Assembly (NCBI RefSeq): GCF_002288925.2
Contig: NW_022098045.1
Span: forward strand, 7,369,218 to 7,433,217
Reading direction: 5' to 3'
Source: Delphinapterus leucas
Lineage: Eukaryota; Chordata; Mammalia; Artiodactyla; Monodontidae
DNA length: 64,000 nt
Positions within the stretch are counted from its first letter, which is position 1. The number at the start of each line of letters is the position of its first letter. The position numbers were made by a program, and so were the translations under genes. The notes under the pieces were generated by a model that was not told the DNA's origin, made no database searches, and saw only the letters and a program-made list of their open reading frames with translations. Shown in pieces: positions 46,701 to 59,648 of this stretch.

Positions 46701-47420
46701 TTCACAAACTGATGTAAAATTTCAAGGGTATTCTAACAAAACCTCAATAGGGACTTTGAGGAATTTGACAAGATGATTGTTAAATGTATATGAACGACGA
46801 AAAGATTCAGAATAACCAAGATACCACTGAAGAAAAAGAAAAATATGTGGGGACATGACCTACTAGATACCAAAACTACTTATCAGAGATAAAGAGGGTC
46901 ATTTCATGATGATAAAAGATCAATTCATCAACAGGATAGAACAGTTTCCAAAGGTTTATGCAACTAATAACAGAGCTTCAAAATACATGAAGCAAAAACT
47001 GGTAGAACAGAAATAGTTCTCAATTATAGCTGAAGATTTCACTGTCTTGCTCTAGTAACTGATAAAACATATAGACAGCAAATCACTAAATATATAGAAC
47101 ACTTGAACAGCGCTATCAACCAACTCTATCTAATTGAACTTATGGCATAATTTATCCCCAAATAGCAGAATCTATAGTGCACATGGTACAGTTACCAAAA
47201 TAAACCATATTCCGGTTCATAAAACAACTCAATACATTTAAGAATATTTAAATTATACAATTCCACTTCTGACCACAATGTAATTAAGTCAGAAATAAAT
47301 AACAAAAGATACTGGAAAATAACCAAATATTTGGAAACTATACAGTATTTTTCTAAATATCTTATGGGTCAAAGAAGAAATTACAAGGGCAATTGGGCAG
47401 TATTTTGAATTGAATGTATT
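46690..47420 (+). mobile_element. Old L1 ORF2 relic, endonuclease region
   Basis: Plus-strand text matches the L1 ORF2 endonuclease-coding part: GCTGAAGATTTCACTGTCTT (GDFN-like region), GAACACTTGAACAGCGCTAT, GTGCACATGGTACAGTTACC, AAACCATATTCCGGTTCATA (the DH region) and CTGACCACAATGTAATTAAG (the SDHN motif region). All frames are broken by stops and indels. It points opposite to the L1 just before it, so the two are probably separate insertions. Confidence 0.7.
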
Positions 47421-49529
47421 TAATACTTAAAAAAAAGAGATGTCAATGGTATTTCTAATGTTATCATTGTTAGATTGGGTGGTGGGTTCACAAGTGTTTG
47501 CTTGTTATTATTCTCTAAGGCTTTAATATATGTTACATATATACTTCAGTTTATTAAAAATATACAATTAAAAGATAAACGTAAAATTGTCTGAAATAAA
47601 CATGTGGAAGATGCTCTGAAGAAAGACCGTATAGGCATAATCCAAAATGGATTGGGGCTAAATATACCCATATGATAAATTTCAAGCTTTAAATAATAAA
47701 GGACATTAACTCTCAGGCTACATTACACAAAGTCACTTGGTTAATTGTTGCTATTTTTACTTCTAAAAACACGTGACCTTGAATAACACCTAAGAACATA
47801 CCACATCCCATGCTTGTTGCAAGTTCAGGTTCTCTGCAGTCTTTGTCAAAGAATAGATTTGTGCTCCGTGCAGTTGCTTGTATCATTAGGAAAAAAATTC
47901 ACAGCATCTGCAATTCCTTGTTTAATTAGATCCTGAAGCAATGGCTGCAGCTGAGCCACTTATTGCTTCTGTAAACCAGAGGCAATAGAGGGAAGATGAT
48001 TTTCCTAACGTCACTTTTGAAAGGGGGACATGATGGTAACAGCATAGGTGGGAAAACCCAGAGTGAAGAACTTAGACTGACCTCCGATGTAATGGAAACA
48101 ACTAAAGAGAGGCAGCATGTTCAACATCTGGTAGCAAGGCATATGAAGTGGGGACAAAAACTGTGAGGTAAAAGCAGGAAAAACTCAGATTTTACTAGAG
48201 TCAGCAACCAAAGGATAATTATCAGTAAAATGTCAGCTCCTAATTCAGTTTTTATCGTAATATAATGAGTAAATACTTTCATTCTTAAATCATATTTTAA
48301 TCTAATATGACATATTTTTTGGAATTGTGTGTATAGAGAATTTTCCTGAGATATGCTCCTCAACACAAGCGCAAATTGAACCATTGTTAATTTATTAGAT
48401 TTTTCTTTGAAGTTAATGGTTACATGTTTTTTTATTGGTAATTTTTAATTATTTTTGGATAAAAAATATAGTCTTCAAATAGCTGTAATTCCCCCAGGCA
48501 AATATTTACCATAACAAAATATTTGCTGCCCCAAATCATTATATGTATTTTCCTAGTCCTTGAAGATTAAAGTGTAAATAATCCTTCCTTCCCAATATTG
48601 ATAAACTTGTTTTTTAGATTCAAAACTTGCTTTTAAAAAACAATTGTGTCATAAAGATTGCATAGAATATTTTTACTATTGGCTATAAGATATATCTTTA
48701 AAAACTTAATATTCACGGTACCTCAGAAAAATGACATTTTCATAACACTAAATGGGACCAGAAAAGCGTGTCAGATTTATAAAACTGTTTATTCCTACAA
48801 AACTATAAGAGTGGAAGGCTTTTAAAGAGGGCTGGCATGAGGCACTTCATTATTTCGAATGCCCGATCAATGTTCCTAGTTTTCCGTTGCTCACTTTTAT
48901 GTGGAGGTTGGTCTGAAATGCAGTATATTAGGCAATAGTTTTGTCATGTATCAGGGATGATATTAACAGTCTAATGCTAAACAGGTTCTGAGGAAATGAA
49001 GAGGGAAAAAAATGACTTACTATATTTACCCTGAAACAAGATTCAATCTGCCACTGTGTTTAATGCTATATTTTTCATTATCTCACAAGCATATGTTGAA
49101 ACCGCTACAGATGATGAAGTTAGCTGCTGGGCAGAGTTATCATCAATGCTTTCCATCTTTATTTTAATAAGAGGAACGAGCAAATTGTTTGTGACCTTTG
49201 TCAAGGGCTTCCCGGAAGACAGGAAACCTAACCACAAAATCACTAGCCTGGAGCCCTACTGAATATTCAAAACCACCATTCCTAGAATAAAATGTCTTAC
49301 AACAAAGCTATTGTTTCTGATAGACTCTTGTCCAGCTAAAGGTAAAATATATTTTCTTTTTTTTCTTTAAAAATATTACATGTGTAATATTTGTTAGTGG
49401 TTGTGTTGGGTCTGTAAGGAAAACACATTTCCCTAAGGTCAATGGATCCTTAAAATTAACAATGCCTGCTACCACTCAAGACACTGGGATCTTAGCTAAC
49501 CCTGACACATTTTAAAAATCGAGCCTCCT
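47421..49529. other. No gene seen
   Basis: Unassigned AT-rich DNA. Confidence 0.6.
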
Positions 49530-49780
49530 AGCAATACATAGTAGCATCTATGGAGTGCTTACCACTGTCGCTGTGCTAAGCTCTTTACTTGGTTATCTCA
49601 TATAATCCTTACTCTGGAGACAAATCCTGTGATTATCTCTGTTCTGTAGATTGGTAAACTGGACAGAGAAAGACCAAGTAATTTGCCTAAGGTTACCCAG
49701 TCAGTGTTGGAGCTCAGATAATGAAGCTCAGACCCATCTCGTCTGATTCTGGGTGCCTCATTACTGCACTATACCGAAGG
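49530..49780 (-). mobile_element. MIR SINE, minus
   Basis: TATGGAGTGCTTACCACTGT, CTCATATAATCCTTACTCTG, ATTTGCCTAAGGTTACCCAG, CTCATTACTGCACTATACCG: reversed MIR. Confidence 0.8.
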
Positions 49781-50061
49781 AATCTGGATTTCCCAAATTG
49801 CTGTCTTTGGGGATGATCTTAGTTATTATATAAATGATATATATGGTATTTCTGTCAATTAAAGGATAAAAGTCTTTGGCGTCTGTGGCGCACACTCAAT
49901 TATCCCACTAAATTTGTAAGAACAATGGATAGCCTATGCTTCCCTGTAGGAGGATTGCATTTCCATCCTAGAATTAGCATAACCCACCTCTATCTTGAAA
50001 ATATTTTAGACATATATTTGGTACTATCTGGAGAACAATATATTAGATGACAGTCACTTTA

Positions 50062-50432
50062 CTGCTATGGACTAAATGTCTCCCCACAAAACCCTAACCC
50101 CCAGTATGATGGTATTTGGAGGTGAGGCCTTTGGGAAGTAACTAGGTTTGATGAGAGAATGAGGGTAGAATCCTCATGATGGAATTAGTGCCCTTATAAG
50201 AAGAGAGCAGAGAAACCTCTCTCTCTCTCTCTCTCTCTATTTCCCCCATGTGAGGACACAGTGAGAAGGCAGCTCTCCACAAACCAAAAAGATGACCCTC
50301 ACCAGATACTGAATCTGCTGGCACATTGATTTTAGACTTCTCAGCCTCCAGAACTGTGAGAAATAAATGTTTGCTGTTTGAGCCACCCATCCTATGTTAT
50401 TCTGTTATAGCAGCCTGAATGGAATAAAACAG
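50062..50432 (+). mobile_element. MaLR solo LTR (MLT1A/MST-type), plus
   Basis: Starts TGCTATGGACTAAATGTCTC shortly after 50062 and runs through CCTAACCCCCAGTATGATGG, GGAGGTGAGGCCTTTGGGAA, TTAGTGCCCTTATAAGAAGA, CCATGTGAGGACACAGTGAG, CAGCCTCCAGAACTGTGAGA and GTTATAGCAGCCTGAATGGA. A (CT)n expansion (50217-50239) sits in the usual CT-rich spot. The least degraded LTR in the window. The 82-codon minus frame across it is repeat-derived. Confidence 0.85.
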
Positions 50433-51723
50433 ATGTCATTCACTTTATTATCATTACACAAGCGAGAAAGTCTAAGCTAATATAAGCAGGTGTTTGCAAG
50501 TTTTCATGAAGAACTCTGAACTAGGAGTCCAAGGACATGGCTTGGTTTCTTCTTTCATTGAATAGCCACGTATTGCTCACTCAATCTCCTTATGAATTGA
50601 TTTCTTAAAAAAAAAAAAGAAAATCACTTTTCATGTAAAAATGAAACATAGTAATTTCTTTTTTTAAATATTCACAAAAAAATCCTTTTTAAATGCACTA
50701 TAAATATACTTTTTAAATGCACTTCCATATCACTATTTCATAGAAACTCCACTCTCTCATTATTAAATAGATATTTCAAGAGTTATATTATGAACCAGCA
50801 TGTTGAATTTGCCCAAACTAAATGACTAAAGCCCCTGACACTGAATTTCAATCATATAATTTTATGTATGTGCATCTGTTAGTTGAAAAATTGGATATAC
50901 ACTGTCAAAATTTTTTAAACTGAAAGCTGTTTTGTAACATATTTTAAATGGAAAAATGGAATACAGTGTTATTCTCTTAGCTTGTTTCATTCTTGTTTGT
51001 TTTTTTGTGTTTTTTTTTTTAGCTTCAGCAAAGAATTCTTGTCACCACATTAAAGAAATATGGACAGTCTTCAGCAATGAAATTGATAGTGAACAAAAAT
51101 GAAAACAAAACCATGGTTAATCATAAAAGACATAGTGAGAAGAGCAAAAGTAGGGTTTGGAAATGAGGAAAACCTATAAGCAGTCACTTTTTTAAGAGTT
51201 ATATAATTGGAACAATGTTGTTTAGTCCAACCTGACACACCAGTGGCACCTACTGATTCAGGTCCTCTTTACAGGGTTAGTCCTGAATGGCTTGACTTAA
51301 TTTGATCATGACATATCTTTTCAGCTATCTTAAATCTCTCAGGTCAATTTTTACTGATCATTATTCAGTTCTGATCTGGCCTAGCCTCTTAGGGGCTAAA
51401 CATGAATCTTTCTATCAGTGACCTCACTACCAGAAGCACATTCACGGAAGAACATGACAAATAGCTGTCCTGGTATGAACTGGCTCCCAGGTGGAGTGCT
51501 CACGTGCTTTGCCTTGGGCTAATGCTCAGGACTCAAACAGATGTGATGGGAAGTCTCATTGCTGTTTTATCAATTTATGCTGATTGATTTAATACTATAG
51601 TGGCTGCTACAAGAAGTTTGCAAAGGAAAATTCATCTTGAAGATAATAATAGCGATATTAGACTTCCATAAAGAAATTTTGAGAGAAGGAATGTTACCTG
51701 AAAGTGGTCTCCTACTCGTATGT
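50433..51723. other. No gene seen
   Basis: Unassigned; has a short direct repeat of TTTTTAAATGCACT (50686 and 50710). Confidence 0.6.
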
Positions 51724-52164
51724 CTTTTTTTTTTAATTGAAGTAGAGTTGACTTACATTATATTAGTTTCAGTTGTACAAGAGTGATTTAATGTTTTTAC
51801 AGATTACACATCATACAAAGTGACTACAATGCTATTGACTATATTGCCTGTGCTGTACATTACTTCCCTGTGACTTATTTATTTTCTAACTGCTAGTTTG
51901 TGCCTCTTAACCCCCTTCACCTATTTCTCCCATCCCCCGCTGCCCTTCCCTCTGGCAGCCACTACTATGTTCTCTGTGAGTCAGTTTCTGTATTGTTATG
52001 TTTGTTCATTTGTTTTGCTTTCTAGATTCCACATGTAAGTGAAAACATAGAGTATTTGTCTTTCTCTGTCTTAACTTATTTCACTAAGCATAATACCCTC
52101 CAGGTACATTCATGTTGCTGCAAATTGCAAGATTTCATTCTTTTTTATGGCTAATATTCTATTG

Positions 52165-52213
<49 letters not shown>

Positions 52214-52290
52214 CACAGCTTTTTTATCCATTCATCCACCTTCGTGTGTTATCATAGATGCTATCTTTTGCTGTTGGGATTGTAGTCTGT
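51724..52290 (-). mobile_element. L1 3' UTR fragment (minus)
   Basis: T run then TTAATTGAAGTAGAGTTGAC, continuing through GTTTGTTCATTTGTTTTGC, TTCCACATGTAAGTGAAAAC, CTAAGCATAATACCCTCCAG and TTCATTCTTTTTTATGGCTA, the standard reversed L1 3' UTR order. A (TA)n(CA)n microsatellite (52166-52215) occupies its normal place before ATCCATTCATCC. No coding capacity. Confidence 0.85.
52166..52215. repeat. (TA)n(CA)n compound microsatellite
   Basis: GTGTATAT start, about 15 TA units, then six CA units; sits within the L1 3' UTR at 51724-52290. Confidence 0.97.
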
Positions 52291-54414
52291 TTACACTAAG
52301 GTAGAAACCATTATTAAAGGAGTAAAAGTGATGTAAAATAAAAGGAGTGGAATTTGGAGTCAAGAAAGCTAATTCCAGACTACCCATTGGGAGGGTCCAG
52401 ATAAACCTCTCTCTGAGACATTTGTGGTTAGAGTTCTGCAAAACAGGGCTCTTAATTCCTACTTCATAAGATACTTTTTAATATTAGAAAAAATATATTA
52501 AAGGCAGCATATATCCTAATAGGCATTAAGTGATCAATTAGTGCTTGAATATGCTTTTATCTAGATGCAGACATATTTATTCTTGTTTTATAAATATAAT
52601 CCTGACTTTCTGTAACATACTGAAACCGTTGTTGATCCTAGTATGAATGTTACACCTATTCATTCATCCACGTTGCATATTCAGTAAATAGGTGTGCACA
52701 TTGAAAAGTATGCATGTGAACACCCACATCCATTTTCGCCTCTCAATTCAGGTGCTTGATGGACTCTCTGAAGCCCATTTGTTTTTTTTTCTCTATGTCC
52801 ACAAATCCTAGAATAAGACATTTTGATTCAGAGCCTCTATTTCATGGCATTTGTTTGGATGATTAAATTGTTATAGCAGCACTAATAATGCTATCTGCCA
52901 AATGGTCTGCATTCCTTTGTCTTCTTTGATTATGCCACTGTTGGCTAAAGAATCAGGGAAGAAACTTCTAAAATTTGATTTTCTTTGTAAAAGCTGACTG
53001 GCTATATTCCAAGGGAGCAAAGCCAGATTATCTTTGGAAATTGAAACCAAAACCCTGGACTTGAGATCAGAGACCTTAGTGCTACCATTCATTAATACTG
53101 TTTTGATATCCAGCTCTTGAAAAATACTCTGTATGAACAATTGGGGAGTCTAGCAAAATAGTTTTGACATTTTGCTAACATTAGTGCTTCAACACTGAGC
53201 CATCTGCTGGAGAGTTCTGAGTCTGAATGAAAGGTGTAAACCTGGATTAGCATCGATATGGTTTTCTATCAAGTTTGGCTTATTCTCATCTCACTGGATG
53301 TTTTCCAGGTCCCTTTGGAAGCCAAGATTGCCACTGTAGAGTGTAATGCCATATGTTACGATTCATATGACATATTACCTAAAAGTCATGAATTATCATA
53401 CCGTGTCTCTTTACAGAGCTGTGATTAGAAATGTTTATGTAAATGCACCTTCAAAGAAAAATGGTACCCACTGTTAGGCAACACTATGCATGGTAGAAAT
53501 GATGAGATTCCCTGACTCAAGTGTATCTTGAAAATAATCTAATCCTGGCATAATGAAAAATCAATGGCTTTTCCTAAATGTACTGATCTTAGAGGGGAGA
53601 GGACAGATCAGAGAAGTCATTAAGAATAAGCCAGGAACTTCTCTGAAACAATAAAATTACCAAGAATAATGACTCTAAAAGCTAAGCGATATGTCTAAGA
53701 GCAAGTCAAAAATTGCAGAACATATTGTGTTACTCAAAAAAACATAAAGATGAATGTTTTGTTCTGTTGAATATTTCAAAATGTAATATATATACACACA
53801 CACCCATATTTATCCACACATACAAACATACACATGGTATTTTCTAGTTGTTAATCAAAGATTCTGCAGGTTATAAGTAGAGCTTGACATTTTTCCCTAA
53901 TGTTATTCAAGAAATGGATAAATGGAGCTCATCTTGGGATCTAAAAATATGACACAATATTTTGACTCTTAAAAGGCTTTGGAACTGCTCACTCTGTGTT
54001 TCTTTATGCACAAATAGAAGGTAAGTATGTCAAGCTACTATAGCTACTAGTAAAAACAATAGACTTGCACAGCTCCAGCTACATCTCTTATTCTAGTCCC
54101 TTGCTATGAAACTTGTTATGGGTTAAGGCATAACGATTAGACTGACTTTGGGCAGGGAGACTGTTTCTTTATTCTAACCAATCTATATTTTATATTCTAA
54201 TTAATGTTCATAGATACTGACAGATATACATTTATACTTTTTTTAGAGTATCTAGGATAGTTGTTTGATTACTGCCAAATGTTAAAAGAAAATACTTATC
54301 ATTGTAAGAAACAAAGATAAGTCTTTGAGAACAAAACATCAGGCTTGTTTAATCTTCTGGATGTGTCACATTAATTTATTCTATACATGAATTAGTAATG
54401 AAAGATTAATTAAG
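52291..54414. other. No gene seen
   Basis: Unassigned AT-rich DNA; the 89-codon frame at 52871-53140 has no recognisable domain. Confidence 0.6.
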
Positions 54415-54427
54415 ACTGGTAATTCTA

Positions 54428-54824
54428 GGGACTTCCCTGGTAGCGCAGTGGTTGGGAATCTGCCGACCAATTCAGGGGACACAGGTTCGAGCCCCGGTCC
54501 GGGAAGATCCCACATACTGCCGAGCAGCTAAGCCCGTGCGCCACAACTACTGAGCCTGTGTTCTAGAGCCTGTGAGCCACAACTACTGAGCCCACATGCC
54601 ACAGCTACTGAAACCTGCGTGCCTAGAGCCCGTGTTCCGCAACAAGAGAAGCCACTGCAATGAGAGGCCCACACACCTCAATGGGGAGTGGTCCCTGCTT
54701 GCTGCAACTAGAGAAAGCCCGCACACAGCAAAGACCCAAAGCAACCAAAAATAAATAAATAAATTTATTAAAATAAATAAATAAAAATAAAAGTGATTGG
54801 ATTTGTTATTAAAAAAAGAATAGA
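54428..54824 (+). mobile_element. Long CHR-1-type tRNA SINE
   Basis: Starts GGGACTTCCCTGGTAGCGCA with a good B box (GGTTCGAGCCCC), followed by a body containing three tandem-like copies of a CACAACTACTGAG module (about 54542-54613), then GCAACTAGAGAAAGCCCGC and an (AAAT)n tail that runs into unrelated A-rich sequence. Target-site duplication ACTGGTAATTCTA (54415-54427) and ATTGGTAATTCTA (54825-54837). Confidence 0.93.
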
Positions 54825-57367
54825 ATTGGTAATTCTATACATCAACTGTAGGAGAGATATACATTTCTATACATAACAATAAATAATTTTGTCAGTAACA
54901 TTTTCTATGTATATTTTAAGTGATCTAATATATATGACATTCAAATGTAAGGAATGTTTCCACATATAACTAGTCCAAATTATAAAGATTTCCAAATCTT
55001 TAGGAAATTATATGGAAGTAAGTTTTTTTACACATACATACATATAAATGTGTACATTCATGTAGTTACAAAATGAATAGCTACACCCAAACTTGCTGGC
55101 CCACATTTTACTCACTCCAATCGAACTTGGTGGGCATGTACTCAAGGTTCATTGTCACTGTGGGATCAGCATGATCGGCTGTCACTGGTTTCACTGACAT
55201 CTGTCCCCACAGTGAGACAAGCTGCAACATGAATTATTGAAGACATGCACATGAAGATCTGTGTCATCATTATGCCAAATAATACACGTTGCCACCTCAA
55301 AAGCTGAAAGAAGTCATGGCCTACGTTGTCTTTAACCTTTTTGACGATCTACTACTGGATTACAGGTATAAAAGAGAAATACAACACTATTACATTTTGT
55401 GATTGGCTTTTGTTTCAGGTTAAAAATAAATCATCTCCCCCCCCCCCACCAAAGAGTTTTTATCTGCTCTCTTTAGCAGATATTTGCCAAATGGTTTGAA
55501 CATTTTGTTAAATCTTTCTGTTTCATCAAATGATTAATATCCTATAGTTAAATGGTAAAAACAGAATTAGTCTCCTCATTTGTAAAGTGACTTCAATTTG
55601 GCAGATTATTAGATGTTACTTCACTAAAATAATGTCTCTCATTGGGGGAGTTTGAAGCACCCTTACGAAAAATAATGCTTATATCAGTAATCTTTTCTAA
55701 AGTTATTGGGGAAGTTAAACAAGAACATTGTGGATATTCTTATCAAACAGGAAATATATTCCAGAATAACAACTCTAGGGTCCATCACTTGAATATTTTA
55801 TGCTACTCTGAAGCAGTGCTGTTGTAATACAACCCCCCAAAACCTCACAAAATTATAGCTCACACTCAAGTTTTACCTATTATTTTTTATAGTTTTATGT
55901 TTATCTATTAAGGGTTGAATGATGTGTAAATATTTGTAATTCTGGGGCAAATGTGATTGCTATATACTAATGATGTTACTATTCTGCTTTTATTCTGCTG
56001 TTAAATGGCATACTTACCTGCTGTGCAGCGTTGTTGTATAGGTAGAATAAACCAGTAGCTGTAAAAATGCTTCACAAATTCAGAACACTTATTTAATATC
56101 TATAATAGCTGTTTATAAGCTAATAGCTCTTATAATGACATTCCTCTGGAGATATTTATTTGCATTTTAACAACAGGATCTAGGAAATTTCCCAATAATT
56201 CTAGCTAACCTGTCTTATTTTCCACTCCATTCTTATTTCTATTTCTAAGTTGATTGTCAAACACTCAGAAACTTGAATGGTGTCTGTGGCTCTTAGAAAA
56301 AAATTTTTGGTACACCCACTGCTTAGAAGAATGGAGTTGGATATTACTGGGAGAAAATTCTTCTTGGTTCTCTCATGTTCCTTCACCTCTTGTGGTCAGA
56401 GGAACTGACTGCTTTTGTCCTGGACTATTATTTAAAGAATGTTTCTGTAGTGAATAGCCTCGGAAGATAAGATAACATTTTCCTCCAGAGTAGTGGGCAT
56501 ACACGCTTACTGTCCAGTGTAAAAGATTTGGGTTTTCCGAGCTCAGAGTTCCTCTCTGTAAGGCAACCCACTGCACATGCAGATATCATCTGGCCCTTTT
56601 TCTGTGGCCCTGTTGGAACTGGGGCTCAGCACAAATAATAGTTCTATGACCACTGCTGTTCTTGCAGGTAATAAACAAATCCTTCATCTTTGACCCAGGA
56701 CGCTTTTGCTAGCATTCATGAAACTGTAGTAGGCTAACTTGTTAGATTGCAAGTACAGTAAAATCTCAGACCCTTCACAATTCTTGGTAGATACTTCTAG
56801 AAAAAAAACCCCACTGTCCCGAAGTAGTTACCTCTTCCATGAGGAGAGATTGGGGGAAACTGAGCTTGAAATAAAGGAATTACAAGGAAAGAAAGAATGA
56901 ATGGAGAGGAGTCTAAGTTCACTACTCACTCCTGCTGATGCCAGGCTGTCGATAAAGGAAGGTTTAAATGAAGTACAAACTTGATGATGCTGGGAATAGG
57001 AGTTTCTTGTGGAGAGATATAGGTAATGAATTCCTGATTCTGTACCTTTAACCTGCCTTCACCCACCACACAGCAAATACCTTCTGATCATAAACCAAAA
57101 CAGTTCTAATATGGTTCATAGCTATTGCACAGAAAGTTGCTTGTTCTCCTGCTGACTTGCTCCCATCCATCTCTCATCCAGTTCCTAGATCTTAACATTA
57201 TTATATGGTTAATTCCCTGTTTCTTCAGTTTGAACCTGATGTTTTTCTGACTACGAACATCAACACACTTTGGTTAAGAGGTGTTCTTTCATTTTTTTCT
57301 TGGATATTTTCTTAGAAATTTGTTGGGGTTTTTTTGTTTTTGTTTTTGTTTTGGATAGCTGGTATAT

Positions 57368-57370
57368 TTC

Positions 57371-57406
<36 letters not shown>

Positions 57407-57416
57407 TCGCTCTCTT
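57368..57416. repeat. (CT)n tract
   Basis: About 12 pure CT units followed by degenerate CT/TT units; preceded by a T/GTTTTT-rich stretch at 57328-57350. Confidence 0.95.
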
Positions 57417-57684
57417 TTTCTTTTTTCTGGTAAAAATACCACAAGCTTAGCTTTGACAGATCATTCTCCCCTTATTCTCAGCCACATACTTGGATCAGAT
57501 CAATTCCATTCCAAGTTCCTTTTGTGAAGTTAATTAGCATATTTTATCCTTCTCTCTACAATGATTCCAAGATGGACATAACTTAACCAATCCATTAATC
57601 TCAAGTATTTTGCTGGCTATTCTGAAACAGGTCTTGATGGAGCTGAACAAGGAGACAGTTTTGGTTGCTGCAGCAGCCATAAAC

Positions 57685-57735
57685 AGACCTGACGGGATAG
57701 AGGAGACAAAGAGACCTGACGGGATAGAGGAGACA
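57685..57735. repeat. 27-bp tandem duplication, 1.9 copies
   Basis: AGACCTGACGGGATAGAGGA plus GACAAAG at 57685-57711 is repeated from 57712 with no mismatch over the first 24 bp. Copies this identical in neutral DNA point to a recent event. Confidence 0.95.
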
Positions 57736-58281
57736 TAATTTTTCATGCTGGATCAAGGCTTATTGTCTGATGTTATTGATGGACTTTTCATTCAAATAAT
57801 ACTGTAACATTCTTTTTGGGGGTTGAGTTTTCTGATATAAGCAATGGAAAATATCCTAATTAATAAAGATAATATATACTGCCCTGGATTCAGTCCTTTA
57901 AGACTCAATTCTTGGTATTGGCAGAATCATTGTTCTGGTTGAGCCAATATAGATCTTCTAAAGTGATGTTTACAATATTCTGGAGAAAGATTTTTAAAAA
58001 ATGGAAATAGAAAAAGAGTATTGGTAAATACCATGGTTTTGGAATGCAAGTTGACCCAGTAAATTCATGTTGCCTCTGCTTGGATTGAGTAAAATTTTGA
58101 AGCCAATTGAGTTGGTCCTATGGATTCAGTATCTTTTTTATGTACCCTCTTTCTTTGTCTATCAGAATTCTGGAAACTTTGACTCCTGATATCTTGCTTA
58201 GTTGCCAGGCACCTTATATTCTTTCTTTCCAGACCCCTGTCCAATCTAGTTCTCAAAGACTTCACACTGAAGTGTTTGTTC

Positions 58282-58284
58282 CTG

Positions 58285-58318
<34 letters not shown>
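58282..58318. repeat. (GT)n microsatellite
   Basis: Two GT runs separated by a TT interruption. Confidence 0.97.
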
Positions 58319-59614
58319 AACTCCCTGGAGAATATGTCAAAAATCTATCAGTCCTTTTCCTCCAAATATTCACCCAAATGCATTTAAACAAAAATTTGCA
58401 TATAGTTTAAGAAGGCTTACTATTTCTCTAAATCTTGTCTATGGTACAGGGGTCCCAGGTTAAGAGCCCATTCATTAAATTATAAATCACAGATAATACC
58501 TTTATGTGTTAACCCCTCCCCCAAATATTTTTATTTGCACAGCAGTTAGAATCTTAAATAAAAGATACAGTTCTAACTGTGTAACTCTGTGTACTATCCA
58601 ATGGTTGGTATAAGGTAATTTGGGTGAAGGCCCCTTCTGTCTCTCCTGAAACCTCACTCGTTCAAAACCTTACCTACTGTATTCTCACTGGCCTAGTATG
58701 TGAAACTGGGCATTAATGGGAATCAGAGAGCTAGTTCCTAGTCATTATATTAGAGTAATAGTCTTCTGTAATAATGTACTACATTAATAATGTAATAATG
58801 CTGACTCTGTAGCAGATTTGACAGTTGTCTATATGGAGTAATTTTTGCATTGTGCTCCATTATTCCCCAGGCTAGTGTGAGACCAGAATAAACCTTGGAG
58901 AAGGTTAGTTTCCTTTCAAACTCAAAGAGTTGAAGGCATACAGTTAATTAAACAAAAAAAACATAATGCACTTCTAGGTACTTGACTAGGGTGTATAAAT
59001 TACCAAGATTGCATTAAGTATAAAGTTGTTTTGTGCCAGAATAAGAGAAAAAGATGGACATCTACCTTACTCCATATGTCTTCATACGTCTTATAATCCA
59101 GGGTATGCATATGTAACTATAAAATTCCATTTGTGAGTTTATCATATATGCCACACTTTAAATATTATTTGCACACAGCTGCAATATATTTCATTTCTGA
59201 ATATTGAATCAATTTGTGCTACCTTGCATTTCTGAGGGCAGGATAAAGAATATTGGGAGGGAAAAATCTTTATAAAGAATTCAGTCTCATTTAAAATGTG
59301 ATTGAATGAGAAAAAAATTATTTTTCAAAAAATCTGTCTTTCTCTGCTCTAATCCAGTTATAAAAAGGATATATGCAAAATACTTGCATTGTTCGCAGAT
59401 GATATACTTGTCCCCCCAATGTTAACTTATTTATAAGTATGCAAATTTTATGCAAAATGAAGATACTCCCCTGGGGGTATACCATTCTACTGTCAGCAAG
59501 ATATTCCAAAAACAGATGTTTTAATATAGTCTTTAGGATTCGATGAGGGAAATTATGAAGTGCTATGTGAAGCCAGTTTTTTGTAATTTGAAAAATTTAC
59601 AAAAGCATATTGAA

Positions 59615-59648
59615 ATCTACTCTAATGTATACCTACATTAGAGTAGAT
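59615..59648. repeat. Perfect inverted repeat, 15-bp arms, 4-nt loop
   Basis: Arm ATCTACTCTAATGTA (59615-59629), loop TACC, arm TACATTAGAGTAGAT (59634-59648). Fifteen of fifteen bases pair. Confidence 0.97.

Noticed and set aside
51001..51060. Polypyrimidine tract plus AG resembling a splice acceptor
   Set aside because: T runs are common here, no matching donor lies at exon distance, and no open or conserved segment follows.
52871..53140. 89-codon minus-strand frame with ordinary-looking composition
   Set aside because: No recognisable domain or splice context, and the length is unremarkable for the window.
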